DNA from: Dermatemys mawii
Lineage: Eukaryota > Chordata > Testudines > Dermatemydidae
Direction of reading: 5' to 3'
Assembly: GCA_007922305.1 (NCBI GenBank)
Contig: ML677341.1
Span: 71,492,917 to 71,556,916 of the forward strand
Length of the DNA: 64,000 nucleotides
Shown piece after piece: positions 48,978-59,894 of this stretch. How positions within the stretch are numbered: position 1 is the stretch's first letter; every line of letters starts with the position of its first letter. A model generated the notes under the pieces. The model saw only the letters and a program-made list of their open reading frames with translations, was not told where the DNA came from and did no database searches. The position numbers and the translations under genes were made by a program.

Positions 48978-49200
48978 CTAATTCCGCTGAACTCTTCTGC
49001 GGAAATACATCCTCCTCCTCTGAAAAGGGAGTCTTCTCAGCTGCACACTGCTGAGCCTCTGGCCCCTCAGGGCATTGAATCGGATAGGAAAGAAGGCCCT
49101 GCTCATTATACTGAGTCGTTCATTCAGCTCTTCCAGCCTCTTCTTCATTGAACGTATTTCCTTCAGAAGGTCATCAAGTGCCTCGGAGATGGGATGGAGG
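48978..49200 (-). CDS. Secreted-protein gene exon 3 (coiled coil and basic tail)
   Basis: The acceptor tttctacag precedes the exon, which completes Ser78 and continues LHPISEALDDLLKEI to the stop TAG. It has no good initiating Met in the right place, so it would be missed as a stand-alone gene. Confidence 0.7.
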
Positions 49201-52200
49201 CTGTAGAAAGAGGAGGCAGCACAGGTAGAATGAGCACAGAGCTGGAACCACTAAAGACAGAAAGTAAAACGCCTTCCCCCACAGCGTGGGGCATGGGTCA
49301 CTTGCTGGAGAATTCTCTGCACCATGAAGTCTTTAAATCATGATTGGTGGACTTCAATAGCTCAGACATAGGTGAGAGGTTTATTGCAGGAGTGGGTGGG
49401 TGAGATTCTGTGGCCTGCGTTTTGCAGGAGGGCAGACTAGATGATCATAATGGTCCCTTCTGAGTTTAAAGTCTATGAACTAATATCTTATGCTTTTATA
49501 GTGTCTTTCATCCTGGCAGAGTCCCAAGTGATATATAAAATGGGCTCTACATTTTCAGAAGGGACTGGTGACCTGGAGTCCTTCAGTTTTTGGGTGCCCA
49601 ACTTGAGACACCTTAAAGAGGCCTGATCTTTAGAGGACAGGTACTCAACACTTTCTGAAAATCAGGCTCCTTTAAAGAGTCACAAGTTAGGCTTCCAAAA
49701 TCACTAGTTGAAAGAACTATATATATGTGTGTGTACTTCAGTGGTGAGCTGAAGGGATATATATCTCCAAATATTGGTCTATGTACACCACTTCACAGCC
49801 TTATAGGGCAGGAAGTGAAGAATAGCATTTTCTCCTCTGAAACTGCCAGAGTAATTGGAGTGGGCAGAATGGAATGATCCAAGCTGAAACTTGCCAAGAT
49901 AATCAGGCTAGCGCCCCTAGTCTTGTGAAAGTGTCAGGGGATCTTTAATGGGCATAAATGTCCCGGAACAATCCTATCTGAAAGACAGCACACCCCTTAG
50001 CACCATACTGGACCACCTGGCTCAGTACAGAGTTAGAGGGAAGAGAGCTGCCCTGAATCCCTAACGCTGCTAACTATACCAGTTTCTAGTTTCTTTTGGA
50101 GATCTTCCATCCAAGTCTCAACCCTGCCTAACTGGGTAGATTTGATAACTTTAGAGTCTCAATTGTTATTTGTTATTATTGTTCTTATTAATCCAGTAGC
50201 AGCCACTATGTGTTAGATTTTTCCCCCCAGACATTTAAGTCGCAGTCCCTGCCCTGAAGAATTTACAATCTAAGAACTGTAATGCTATGTGATGAAATTG
50301 GAGGGGGAACAAACTATATGGATACCAGTATTTAGAGGTTTCAGAGGGGTAGCCATGTTAGGCCTTGGTTACACTGGCACTTTATTGCGCTATAAAGCCG
50401 CCAGGAGCGCTATAACCTTCTACCCGTCCACACTGACGAGGCACGTAGAGCGCTATAACCTCGGATTTATAGCGCTACTGGTAATCCACCTCCGCACGGG
50501 GAATAAGGGCTCTAGCACTCCCGCTGTAGCGCTACGGCGCGAATGTGGACACCCACTGCCACTACAAGTGATTTCTTGAGATGCCTGGAGCCATTTAAGG
50601 CAATTGACGTCTCTTCCCTTTGTTTTGAACTCAGCTGGAGGAATGCGGAAGTACGTTTTCAGAGTTTTTCTCTTAACTCGGCAGATAAGCAATGCAAATG
50701 TTTACGGAGGGAGCCTGTGTGAAATACAAAGCCTGCTAGTCTTCTCTGTCGAAGGACACTTACTGACAGGCTCTCAGAAGGATGAACTCTCTCCCTCTGC
50801 ATACACACAACATGTTCCCCCTCACGCCCCTCATTTGAAAAGCATGTTGCACCCAGCTGAATGCTGGGATAGCTGCCCATAATGCAGCACTCCCCGTGCC
50901 GCTGCAAGTGCCGCAAATGTGGCCATGCTATACCGCTGGCAGGTCTCAGTGTGGACACGCTATAGCGCTATCCCTATAGCTGTATACGAGGACAGGTATA
51001 ACCAAAACCGCTATAAAGCTGTAAGTGTAACCAAGCCCTTAGTCTGTATCAGCAAAAACAACAAGGAATCCTTGTGGCACCTTAGAGACTAACAAATTTA
51101 TTTGGGCTTAAGCTTTCGTGGGCTAGAACCCACTTCATCGGATGCATGGAGTGGAAAATACAGGAGCAGATACAAATACATGAAAGGATGGGAGTTGCCT
51201 TACCAAATGTGAGATCAGTCTAACAAGACAAATCAATTAACATCAGGATACCAAGGGAGGAAATAGAACTTTTGAAGTGATAATGAGAGTGGCCCATTTC
51301 AGACAGTTGACAAGAGGGTGTGAGTAACAGTAGGGGGAAATTAGTACTGGGGAAATTAGTTTTAGATTTTGTAATGACCCAACCACTCCCAGTCTTTATT
51401 CAGACCAAATGTGATGGTGTCAAGTTTGCAGATTAACTCCAGTTCTGCAGTTTCTCGTCGGAGTCTGTTTTTGAAGTTTTTTTTGTTGAAGAATTGCCAC
51501 TTTTTGAGGGACCAGAGAGATTGAAGTGTTCTCCTACTGATTTTTGAATGTTATAATTCCTGATGTCAGATTTGTGTCCATTTATTAAATTTTGCATAGA
51601 GACTGTCCAGTTTGGCCAATGTACATGGCAGAGGGGCATTGCTGGCACATTACCATTTCAAAAGTTATTTTTCCTCCCTTGGTATCCTGATGTTAATTGA
51701 TTTGTCTCATTAGACTGACCTCACACTTGGTAAGGCAACTACCATCCTCCCATGTATTTATATCTGCTCCTGTATTTTCCACTCCATGCATCTGATGAAG
51801 TGGGTTCTAGCCCCGAAAGCTTATGCTCAAATAAATCTGTCTCTAAGGCACAACAAGGACTCCTCATTTAGGGTGACCAGATGTCCCAATTTTATAGGGA
51901 CAGTCCCAATTTGGGTTTTTTTTCTTATATAGGCTCCTATTACCCTCCACTTCCTGTCCCAATTTTTCACACTTGCTGTCTGGTCACCCTATCCTTGTTG
52001 CTTTTGCTAGCATTTAGAGGGAAATTCATGCCCTTTCTGAAGAGGCCACACCTGACCTAACTAGCAACTAAATCCTACTTAAACCTTAATTTGAATAAAC
52101 ATTGTACAGGCCTTCTGCAGAAGTGAACTTCACCCTGTTACCTAGATCTGGGTTGAAAGTCGGAGAATAAACCGGAAAGATATTGATGATTTTGCAACAA

Positions 52201-54488
52201 TATTTCCTTTTTCTTTTTTTTTTTTGGACCAACTATAGAGCTTGTCATTTTTTTTTCTAAATCGAAATTTTTGAAACAAAACAAAGTAGGGAGAAACCTT
52301 TTTGCAGATCCCTGCTGCCACTCTCACCCCTTTCAAACACCTCTGATTCTAGCATTTCCTAGACAGCTGTTTCTTGTTAGAGAAAAGCCTGTATTATGAA
52401 TGAGAACCACTTGTTCTTCAATGGCAGCACTGAGTAGCATTGCTCTGAGTGAGATCTGTCTTTTTACACATTATTCTATTTCTTTTCCTCTTTCTCTCTT
52501 CCCTATGGTTAGACTCATGCTTTACTATCTTTCAGTAGCCTGAGGCTATAGCAAGATACAAGGACAGTGATAACTCATAGTGGTTAGTAATTTCTGAAAT
52601 GTGAGCTGGGAAAATGTGAGTTGATGGACTAGAGAGCAGTTTTGTGCAACTAGAGAAGTTACGTAGACTAAAATAATAGAGATTCCAGGTCTCCCCCTCA
52701 CTGCCCCCAGCCAGTTCTACCTGCAGCATATTCCCAACTCAGCTACTTTGACCAGCCCAGCTTTCTATGTCTCACATAATGGGGCTTCCTGCTCTTCCTT
52801 TAAGATAATTTTTCCACAGTCTAATAATGGTTATTAGGAAATATTTAGCAATATTTAACCTACAGGATAGTCAGCTATTCAAAAATTGTTCAGGGAGCAT
52901 TTCGTAGTACATGATATTTCATCTTGCTTTGGGATGAGTAGGAGGATGAGGACAGTGGAATGATACAACATACACAGAGCGAGGACACTGTCTGAACACT
53001 GAATCCTGCCATTAGCTGATGGGAGTTACCTGGAGAACTCAGGCAGCAGAATGTTAGGGTGACTCAGTAAGGAGTGTTTCATTTGCCAGAAGATGCTGTT
53101 TCCCCATTTCTCCAGCATACGAGTGACACTGTTAATGCCGTGGATGTTGACTTTGTCTGCTGTGTTAGCAGAATGCCATAGGAGAGAAGAGAGGAGATTT
53201 GAGGGAACAAAGAAACTCACTACCCATTTATCTGGTTTGGTAGGAAGGTCCTTCACATTTCCCTCTCTAACTCTGAGCGCACCCTGGATGACAACCATAT
53301 GCTCATTATCAGTAAATTGCACTGATGTACTGAATACTCCTCTTGAGAGACTAAATATGGGAGCTTCTCCAACAAATAACTTCCACCGCCTCCTGCTGCT
53401 TTACCGTCCTACTGTCACTGGACACTCCTCTTCCCGAGCCTCACTGCACTGACTAAGATAAGAACCTCTCAATCTGACTCCCAGCTGCCAAGGTCCTCCT
53501 ACTAATTCTGGACAAAAATCCTTCATCAATCTCACTGGGTTCCTATCTAAACATGTCCTCTACCCAGCCCTCCTCCTGGGTGCAGGAACTCTCTTGTTTT
53601 CCTTACACATGGAGAACAATAGTCCATTTTCTCAGCCGTAGGTTTCTTTGCATTATCTGTCTGAAAAAAGGGTAGTGTGCTCAGGGCTATTTGCCTCTCT
53701 CAAAACCCCTGCATCAAACTGACCCATCCTCCCAGACAAAGAGGCCTCAATTCATCCGTGCCTCACAGACCTTTTATGCTCACGCTGACAATGTAAGGGA
53801 TTTGTAAAGCATCAGTCCCCTGGAGATTTCTGTTTATATAAGGGGAGTACCAGACAGGTTTGGAGCCTAGAGTATTTTCTGCAAATATTCCCAGGAGGAT
53901 ATAGATGTAGTTGAGAGGCATTCATAAGCCCTAGCTATTCCCAGCTGCCAGAACAGCCAGAACCAGGAAATGCAGAGAAAACCACAAAATGGTTATGCTG
54001 GGCATGGAGTGAGGGGATGTTGGTTGTGTTTTGAGTGACGAATTATATCAGTTCATATTTTTATCCTGACCACATCTCTCCTGTTCCTAAACAATGGGTG
54101 GTAACCCTGCTCCTACTCCATACCTTCTTCTGTCAGTAGGACCCTAAAATAGGGTGACCAGACAGCAAGTGTGAAAAATCGGGATGGGGGGGGTAATAGG
54201 CACCTATATAAGATAAAGCCCCAGATATCGGGACATCTGGTCACCCTACCCTAAAAGAGCAGTCCAGATTGATGATTGCAGGTTTTACTAGGGATAAAAT
54301 AAGAACTAACCTAAACCTTCATCAACCAATTGAAGATAATCTTCTCCATACTCTCTCTTTAATTCCCCCTCTCCGTGTCTCTTACCTCCTTCTCTGTAGT
54401 TCCACCTCTGAAGCTGATTCAGAAAGTCCTTCTGACAATTACAGTTGAGCAGGAGGAGGAAGAAAATGAGAACTCGGAGAACACCCAT
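48978..54488 (-). CDS. Unrecognised small secreted protein with coiled coil and Arg-rich tail (three coding exons, 151 aa)
   Basis: Exons in transcript order are 54386-54488, 53030-53159 and 48978-49200. Introns are GT-AG with phases 1 and 2, and the joined frame is open for 151 codons to TAG. The start MGVLRVLIFFLLLLNCNCQ is a classical signal peptide (about 1-18). Residues 35-77 hold conserved-looking MLEKWGNSIFWQMKHSLL. Residues 80-110 form a probable amphipathic coiled coil (ALDDLLKEIRSMKKRLEELN). Residues 115-151 contain twelve arginines, including two RRR runs. A TATA box lies about 145 nt upstream of the ATG and AATAAA 81 nt downstream of the stop, so the unit looks complete. The mature protein is predicted to be secreted and strongly basic at its C-terminus. 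I do not recognise the family and assign no function. The second intron carries several transposons, none of which touch an exon. Confidence 0.7.
49395..49485 (+). repeat. CR1 LINE 3' end fragment
   Basis: The pattern gcagactagatgatcataatggtcccttctgagtttaaagtctatga is the standard CR1 3' terminus. It lies in intron 2 of the secreted-protein gene, 200 nt from exon 3. Confidence 0.75.
50361..51038. mobile_element. PIF/Harbinger-like MITE, 678 bp, with TTA target duplication
   Basis: The ends are ggccttggttacact and agtgtaaccaagccc, flanked by TTA on both sides (50358-50360 and 51039-51041). The interior has repeated gctataac / tagcgctat motifs and palindromic subterminal sequence. It interrupts gccatgtta|gtctgtatc of the surrounding Penelope-like repeat. 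No transposase is present. Confidence 0.75.
51869..51991. mobile_element. hAT-type MITE nested in the Penelope-like foldback
   Basis: The ends are tagggtgaccaga and tctggtcaccct+a, 123 bp. The flanks tcctcatt and tccttgtt both derive from tcctcgtt by opposite-strand CpG decay. It interrupts the right arm of the foldback at about 50335-52012. Confidence 0.75.
53030..53159 (-). CDS. Secreted-protein gene exon 2
   Basis: The acceptor gctaacacag at 53160-53169 opens ADKVNIHGINSV and the exon closes at TTCTCCAG|gtaact. A second AG three bases later (a NAGNAG acceptor) would remove only Ala35. The phase matches exon 1 (1) and exon 3 (2). Confidence 0.7.
54150..54248. mobile_element. hAT-type MITE (tagggtgac family), 99 bp
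   Basis: The ends tagggtgaccaga and tctggtcaccta-type are inverted, and the 8-bp target duplication ccctaaaa is perfect on both sides. It lies in intron 1 region flanking the secreted-protein gene's first exon. Confidence 0.85.
54386..54488 (-). CDS. Secreted-protein gene exon 1 (signal peptide)
   Basis: The exon encodes 34 residues plus one base and ends at the strong donor GGAG|gtaaga. The hydrophobic core LIFFLLLL follows MGVLRV, with likely cleavage after Cys16-Asn-Cys18. The start is the only Met upstream of the hydrophobic segment in this frame. Confidence 0.72.
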
Positions 54489-54630
54489 GATGGAAGCTAG
54501 CCAAGCCTTCAGCTCCTTACTTCTGCAGTGAGACAGATAATATTCATCCCTTTAATCCTTCCTTCTCTCTTCTCTTTCTATCCTTCTGATGATAAATCCA
54601 TTTAAGAGAACGCTGAGGTCAGTTCAACTT

Positions 54631-54638
54631 CTATATAA
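54631..54638 (-). promoter_or_regulatory. TATA box of the secreted-protein gene
   Basis: On the - strand the sequence reads cTTATATAG. It would place the transcription start near 54605 and give a 5' untranslated leader of roughly 115 nt. A TATA promoter suggests tissue-restricted rather than housekeeping expression. Confidence 0.5.
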
Positions 54639-57369
54639 GCAATGGGGCCTATCCTGCAATGTCTTTCTCAAACAATTGATTGATACAGGGATCCCATAAA
54701 TATGAAGTAATTAATACAATATTTGTTCTTAATAATTCTTTGCAGTTTGATAACACCTTCCACCCAAGGACCTCAAAGGGCGCTTTACAAATACTAGCAA
54801 AGTAAGTCTTACTAGACCACCATGAGGTAAGGAAACGTATCCCCATTTTATAGTTAGGAGGATTAAGGTATGAATTGGTGAACTGATTTGTCAAGCTTTA
54901 GAAGAAGATTATGGTAGAGGCAAAAATACAAATGACATCTTTTAGGGACTAATTCAGTGTCCAGTGAAATCAATGGGAGCTTTTCCATTAATGTCATTGG
55001 ATGCTGGATCAAGCCCTGCATTCCCACACTTGTGTCTTAACTTCTGTATTGTCCTTCCTCCCTGCAGATAGTCTGAACTATAAAGAGTTAATTTTTAAGC
55101 ATAATTTGGTGTTGGGTGAAAGATACTAAGATGACTACCCCTGAAAACCAAAGTCCTCAGTTTATATCCAGGATATATATAACATAAAGAGCAGAGGGAA
55201 AAGCACCTCACATTCCTTCTACTCCAAGATCTACCTGGTATAATTTAATTCATCACTAGCCTATAAATCTTATTGTGTAGGGATTATACATAAATGTAAG
55301 AGGACAAATCAATGTCTTTGACCTTTTCATTCTGTCCTTTTGTTAAAACTGTCAACACAGGGATCAGGTAATCCCAGCTGTGGTGATGCACATAGTTTTT
55401 GTAACATGGACAGTTGTCCATCTAGGAACTGACTAGAAACACGAATTCTGCACATACTGTGTATAAATAGAAATCTGCTCCATTGATGCAATAGGACATT
55501 GCCAAATTCATGTTACCATTCAGGATAATTAGCAATGATTTACATGATCTATATTCTAGTTATTAATCATAGTCATGGATGTGCCCATTTGAGAAATGGG
55601 CACATTTAGAAAAGCCCAAATTATTGTGACATTCTGTTCATTCATCAAATTGAACACCTTCCTGCCTACCTTGAAGAAATTAAATTACCTTTCCAGTGAC
55701 ATATGACCTTGGTCTCCTAATAGCCTGGGAGAAGTTTCAGTCCAACCACTTTGCATTCTCAATGTATATCAGAAATTGAGCCAAATAATAGGAATCTGAG
55801 TGCACCATTTCATTTCATTATATTTAAATAACTAATTATTTTTTATTTTACATTGTGCTCATTTTTATGCATATAGTCAATTTATGCAATATAAATACAG
55901 CAATATTAATATTCAAATCATACACTATTTAAAAAGTAATACATTTCACACATAGGGGATATATTTTGTGATCAAAATTCATCCTCTTAATCATGTTTTA
56001 AATGGAAAAAAGGGAATTGTCCTTTCCATAACACCCCCTTCCCCACACACACACATGCATCTACAGTGCTATTCTCACCAAAGGCTGCCAAAATGCAGAA
56101 TTCTTTTTTAAAAGTTTGATTTTTACCAGAAATGCATCACTGTGGCCTGTGGTAAAAATACTTTCACTCACCTTCTCTGTCCTATTCATTGTTGGAACCA
56201 ATGGCTCCCCCTTCTATTCTCCTTTCTGAATAAATGAGCCCTAGCCTATTGGGCTCATTTTGTTTAAGGTCTATATAAGAAAATCTCTTTTTAAGCTTTC
56301 CCTGTAGGAAAGGGTTTACTAAACTCTGGGGCTTCTAATCTCAAACCATTTTACAATGCAGCCCAGAGCAGGGGAGCTGGGTTGCTTTTCAACTCATTTA
56401 AAAATACCCCAAAGAAAATAATCCACCACAGTCTCGATTCCCAGCCTCCACCTGTTTCAATACCAGGTTACTTTGATCATTCTATATGTATGAAATAAAA
56501 GGTGATGATAAATTCTCCCCACATCTGGTATTGAAAACCCAATCTCTTTGATCTCATTCTCTTTGAAACATCAAATGTTCAAATAAAATAAAAGACCCAG
56601 ATATTGTATTTCCAGGGCCCCTGAGACCAGTTCCCCTTCTACCTGATTCCTTGAATTCTTGAGAGTCAACTATTATTTATTAGCATTTAAGTATTATTTC
56701 ATAATAATAATTGATTTAAGGTCCCATATCTCAGACCCTTACCCATGTAAGTAATTTTTACTCCCTTAGGTAGTCTCATGGAAATCAATTCACCATTAAG
56801 GAATCCTCACATGACTAAGAGCTTGCAGGATCATATTCTTTTTAGGATTGAACCAAAGATCTTTGAAGATGTGGGCTTTGGATCAGGCAGTATATTCTGA
56901 AGGTGGAGTTAACACTATTATTGCTGTTTAAAACAATGTTAGTAGACTTTTATATTTGTAATAATAAAAAAAACCTAAGTGCTAGAAATACAGAAAATTT
57001 GCTGTAAGATTCCAACCCCAGCCTTAGCCTTTTCCTTCATCCTCCCTACTTTCCATATATAAGCTGGAGACCTTGACCACTTGCCAAGCCTACCCTGTGT
57101 GAGGTCCCCCAGTACTTTTACTGTGTGTGTGATGATCTAATTCTTCAGCCTACACCAGGCCTGGGACATTGTCTGCCATGTTTCAGCAGGGAGTGAGAGT
57201 GAATTAAGGACAGACCTTTGCAGCTTGGAAATTTTAACTCTGTGCTGGAAAAGGGCCCTTGATTTCTTAGGAGGTACCTTAGTACAAAATGGATTGCTGA
57301 GGACCAGCTCCCTGCTGCCAGTGCCACTTGGAGGGCATAGATTGAAGGACAAGATAAATGGGTTGTGTC

Positions 57370-57512
57370 CACTGTTCCCTCTAAGCTGTGCGTGTGTGCA
57401 CATGCACAGAGATCCTAAACCCCGCGCACATGGCGAAACACCACGCGCACAAAAATTTGCACAGAAGAAATTTTTTGAGCACACAGCCTGTCAAAAATTA
57501 GAGAGAACATTG
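57370..57512. mobile_element. hAT-type MITE, 143 bp
   Basis: The ends cactgttccctctaa and ttagagagaacattg are 13 of 15 inverted. A perfect 8-bp duplication gttgtgtc flanks it. The interior contains CG-rich gcgcaca units. Confidence 0.8.
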
Positions 57513-57959
57513 GTTGTGTCTCAGTCTCACTCAGGTTACTTTGTTTGATTTGGTGATTGCCTGAGAGAATGGAGGTGAGATAGATGGACATTGTCAGTCA
57601 CATGCTGCCTGAGATGCAAGGAGGCTAGCAAGACGCTTTAGGAAACACTTGCCAGCTCCACTCTCCCCTGCAGAGAAGTGGCCAAAGTAAGGCCCCCATC
57701 TGAGTGCCTGGGATACTCTGAGGTCTGCAGCCAGTATGAGCAAAGTGGACAAGTCAAAGAGAGTGCTCTGTACCTGAAGAGTAGGCTCCCCAACCTCTGT
57801 CAGGAGGGTGACCAAGGGCGGGTACTGTGGGTTTTCCAGCCCTGTGCAGAAAGGGAGAGTGTGGAAGGTAGACTGAGCTCTCTGGCCCACGATGAGATGG
57901 AGATGAAGAAGGAGGAAGGTTGATGGACTGTATATGAAGGGCAAGATGTTAAATGCTGC

Positions 57960-58212
57960 AGTCTCCGGAGTATCCCAGCTAACTCGGGCTTTCAGGGCTT
58001 GGGCTGTGGGGCTGTAAAATTGCCTTGGAGGTGTTTGGGCTGGAACCTGAGCTCTGGGCCCCTTCCCCACATGGGGTCCAAGAGCCTGGGCTCCAGCTGA
58101 GCCCAAATGTCTACACCGCAGTCTTACAGTCCTGCAACCTGAGTCTCATGAGCCTGAGTCAGCTGACACAGGCCAGTTGTGGGCATTTAGGTGCCGTGTA
58201 GACAAACCCTGA
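57960..58212. repeat. Foldback MITE-like repeat (gtgtagac ends)
   Basis: The two halves are rough inverted copies around cctt|cccca near 58070: gggctgtggggctgtaaaattg opposes tcttacagtcctgcaac, and gctggaacctgagctctggg opposes gagcctgggctccagc. This is a familiar reptile foldback layout. Target duplications are not clear. Confidence 0.5.
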
Positions 58213-58253
58213 CATGATCAGTGTCTGAAGATTAGACAATTTTGTCTAAATAT

Positions 58254-59894
58254 TAGGGCTGTCAATTAACCGCAGTTAACTCACACAATTCACTCAAAAA
58301 TTGAATCATAATTAATCTCAGTTTTAATCTCACTGTATACAATAGAATACCAATTGAATTTATTAAATATTTGGGGTGTTCTTCTATGTTTTCAAATATA
58401 CTGATTTCTATTGCAACATAGAATACAAAGTGTACACTGCTCACTTTATATTATTTTTATTAAAAATATTTTCACTGTAAAAATGATAAAAGAAATAGGA
58501 TTTTTCACCTCACCTCATACAAGTACTGTAGCGCAATCTATCATGTAAGTGCAACTTACAAATGTAGACGTTTTTTGTTATATAACTGCACTCAAAAACA
58601 AAACTATGTAAAACTTTAGAGCCTGCAAGTTCACTCAGTCCTACTTCTTGTTCAGCCAATCATTAAGACAAACAAGTTTGTTTACATTTACAGGAGATAA
58701 TGCTGCCTGCTTCTTATTTACAATGTCACCTGAAAGTGAGAACAGGTGTTCGCATGGCTCTTTTGTGGTTGGCATTGCAAGGTATTTATGTGCCAGATAT
58801 GCTAAATTTTTATATGCCTCTTCATGCTTCGGCCCCCCATTCCAGAGGACATACTTCCATGCTGATAACACTCATTAAAAAAATAATGTGTTAATTACAT
58901 TTTTGACTGAACTCCTTGGGGGGGGAAATTGTATGTCTCCTGCTCTGTTTTTCCCTCATTCTAACATATAGTTCATGTTCTAGCAGTCTACTATGATGAC
59001 CCAGCACATGTTGTTCTTTTTAAGACCACTTTCATTGCAGATTTGACAAAACGCAAAGAAGGTACCAATGTGAGATTTCTAAAGATAGCTACAGCGCTCA
59101 ACCCAAGGTTTAAGAATCTGAAGTGCCTTCCAAAATTGAGAAGGACAAGGTGTGGAGCAAGATTTCAGAAGTCTTAAAAGAGAAGCACTCCAGCGTGGAA
59201 ACTACAGAACCCAAACCACGAAAAAGGAAAATCAGCATTCTGCTGGTGGCATCTGACTTAGATGATGAAAATGAACATGGTTATCCACTCTGCTTTGCAT
59301 CATTATTGAGCAGAGCCTGTCATCAGCATGGACACACGTCCTCTGGCATGGTGGTTAACGCATGAAGGGACATATGAATCTTTAGCACATCTGGCATGTA
59401 AATTTCTTGAGACACTGGCTACAAGAGTGCCATGCGAATGCCTGTTCTCACTTTCAGGTGAGGTTGTAAATAAGAAGTGGGCACCATTATCTCCTGTAAA
59501 TGTAAATACACTTGTTTGTCTTAGCGATTGGCTGAAGAAGAAGTAGGACTGAGTGGACTTGTAGGCTTTAAAGTTTTATATTTTTATTTTTGAATGCAGT
59601 TATTTTTTGTACATGATTCCCCATTTGTAAATTCAAATTTCATGATAAAGAGATTGCATTTCAATACTTGTATGAGGTGAATTGAAAAATACTATTTTTT
59701 TTGTTTTTTACAGCACAAATATTTATAATAAAATCTAAAGTGAGCACTGTACATTTTGTATTCTGTATTGTAATTGAAATCAATATATTTGAAAACGTAG
59801 ACAACATAAAAATATTAAATGGCATTCTGTTATTAACAGTGTGATTAATTGCATGATTAATTGTAATTAATTTTTTAATCACTTGACAACCCTA
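58254..59894. mobile_element. Foldback hAT element, copy 2 (1641 bp)
   Basis: It begins tagggctgtcaat and ends ttgacaaccta-type (gacaaccta with ccc), with a perfect 8-bp duplication ctaaatat (58246-58253 and 59895-59902). The left arm has - strand hAT dimerisation-domain coding (CEHLFSLSGDIVNKK at about 58640-58780) and the right arm has + strand coding (CECLFSLSGEVVNKK at about 59430-59490, preceded by RFKNLK- and KDKVWSK-like segments). It is the reverse orientation of copy 1. Confidence 0.85.

Larger units (their letters stand above)
50335..52012. mobile_element. Penelope-like foldback element with decayed GIY-YIG endonuclease coding
   Basis: Outer sequence gtatcagcaaaaacaacaag on the left is mirrored by ttgttgcttttgctagc on the right, and arms of about 200 bp (from 51042 and up to 51860) are inverted copies. 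The centre on the - strand encodes CPSAMYIGQTGQSL and NGHKSDIRNYNIQK in shifted frames, resembling the GIY-YIG nuclease of Penelope-like retroelements. It is interrupted by two later insertions. The family call is from motif recognition only. Confidence 0.6.

Noticed and set aside
53160..53322. Open extension upstream of secreted-protein exon 2, giving a 98-codon frame with its own Met
   Set aside because: A polypyrimidine-AG acceptor in correct phase separates it from the exon, and joining to the signal-peptide exon gives a better gene; the extension is probably intron.
57137..57548. 107- and 115-codon frames on opposite strands
   Set aside because: Both cross the MITE at 57370-57512 and share no known motif.
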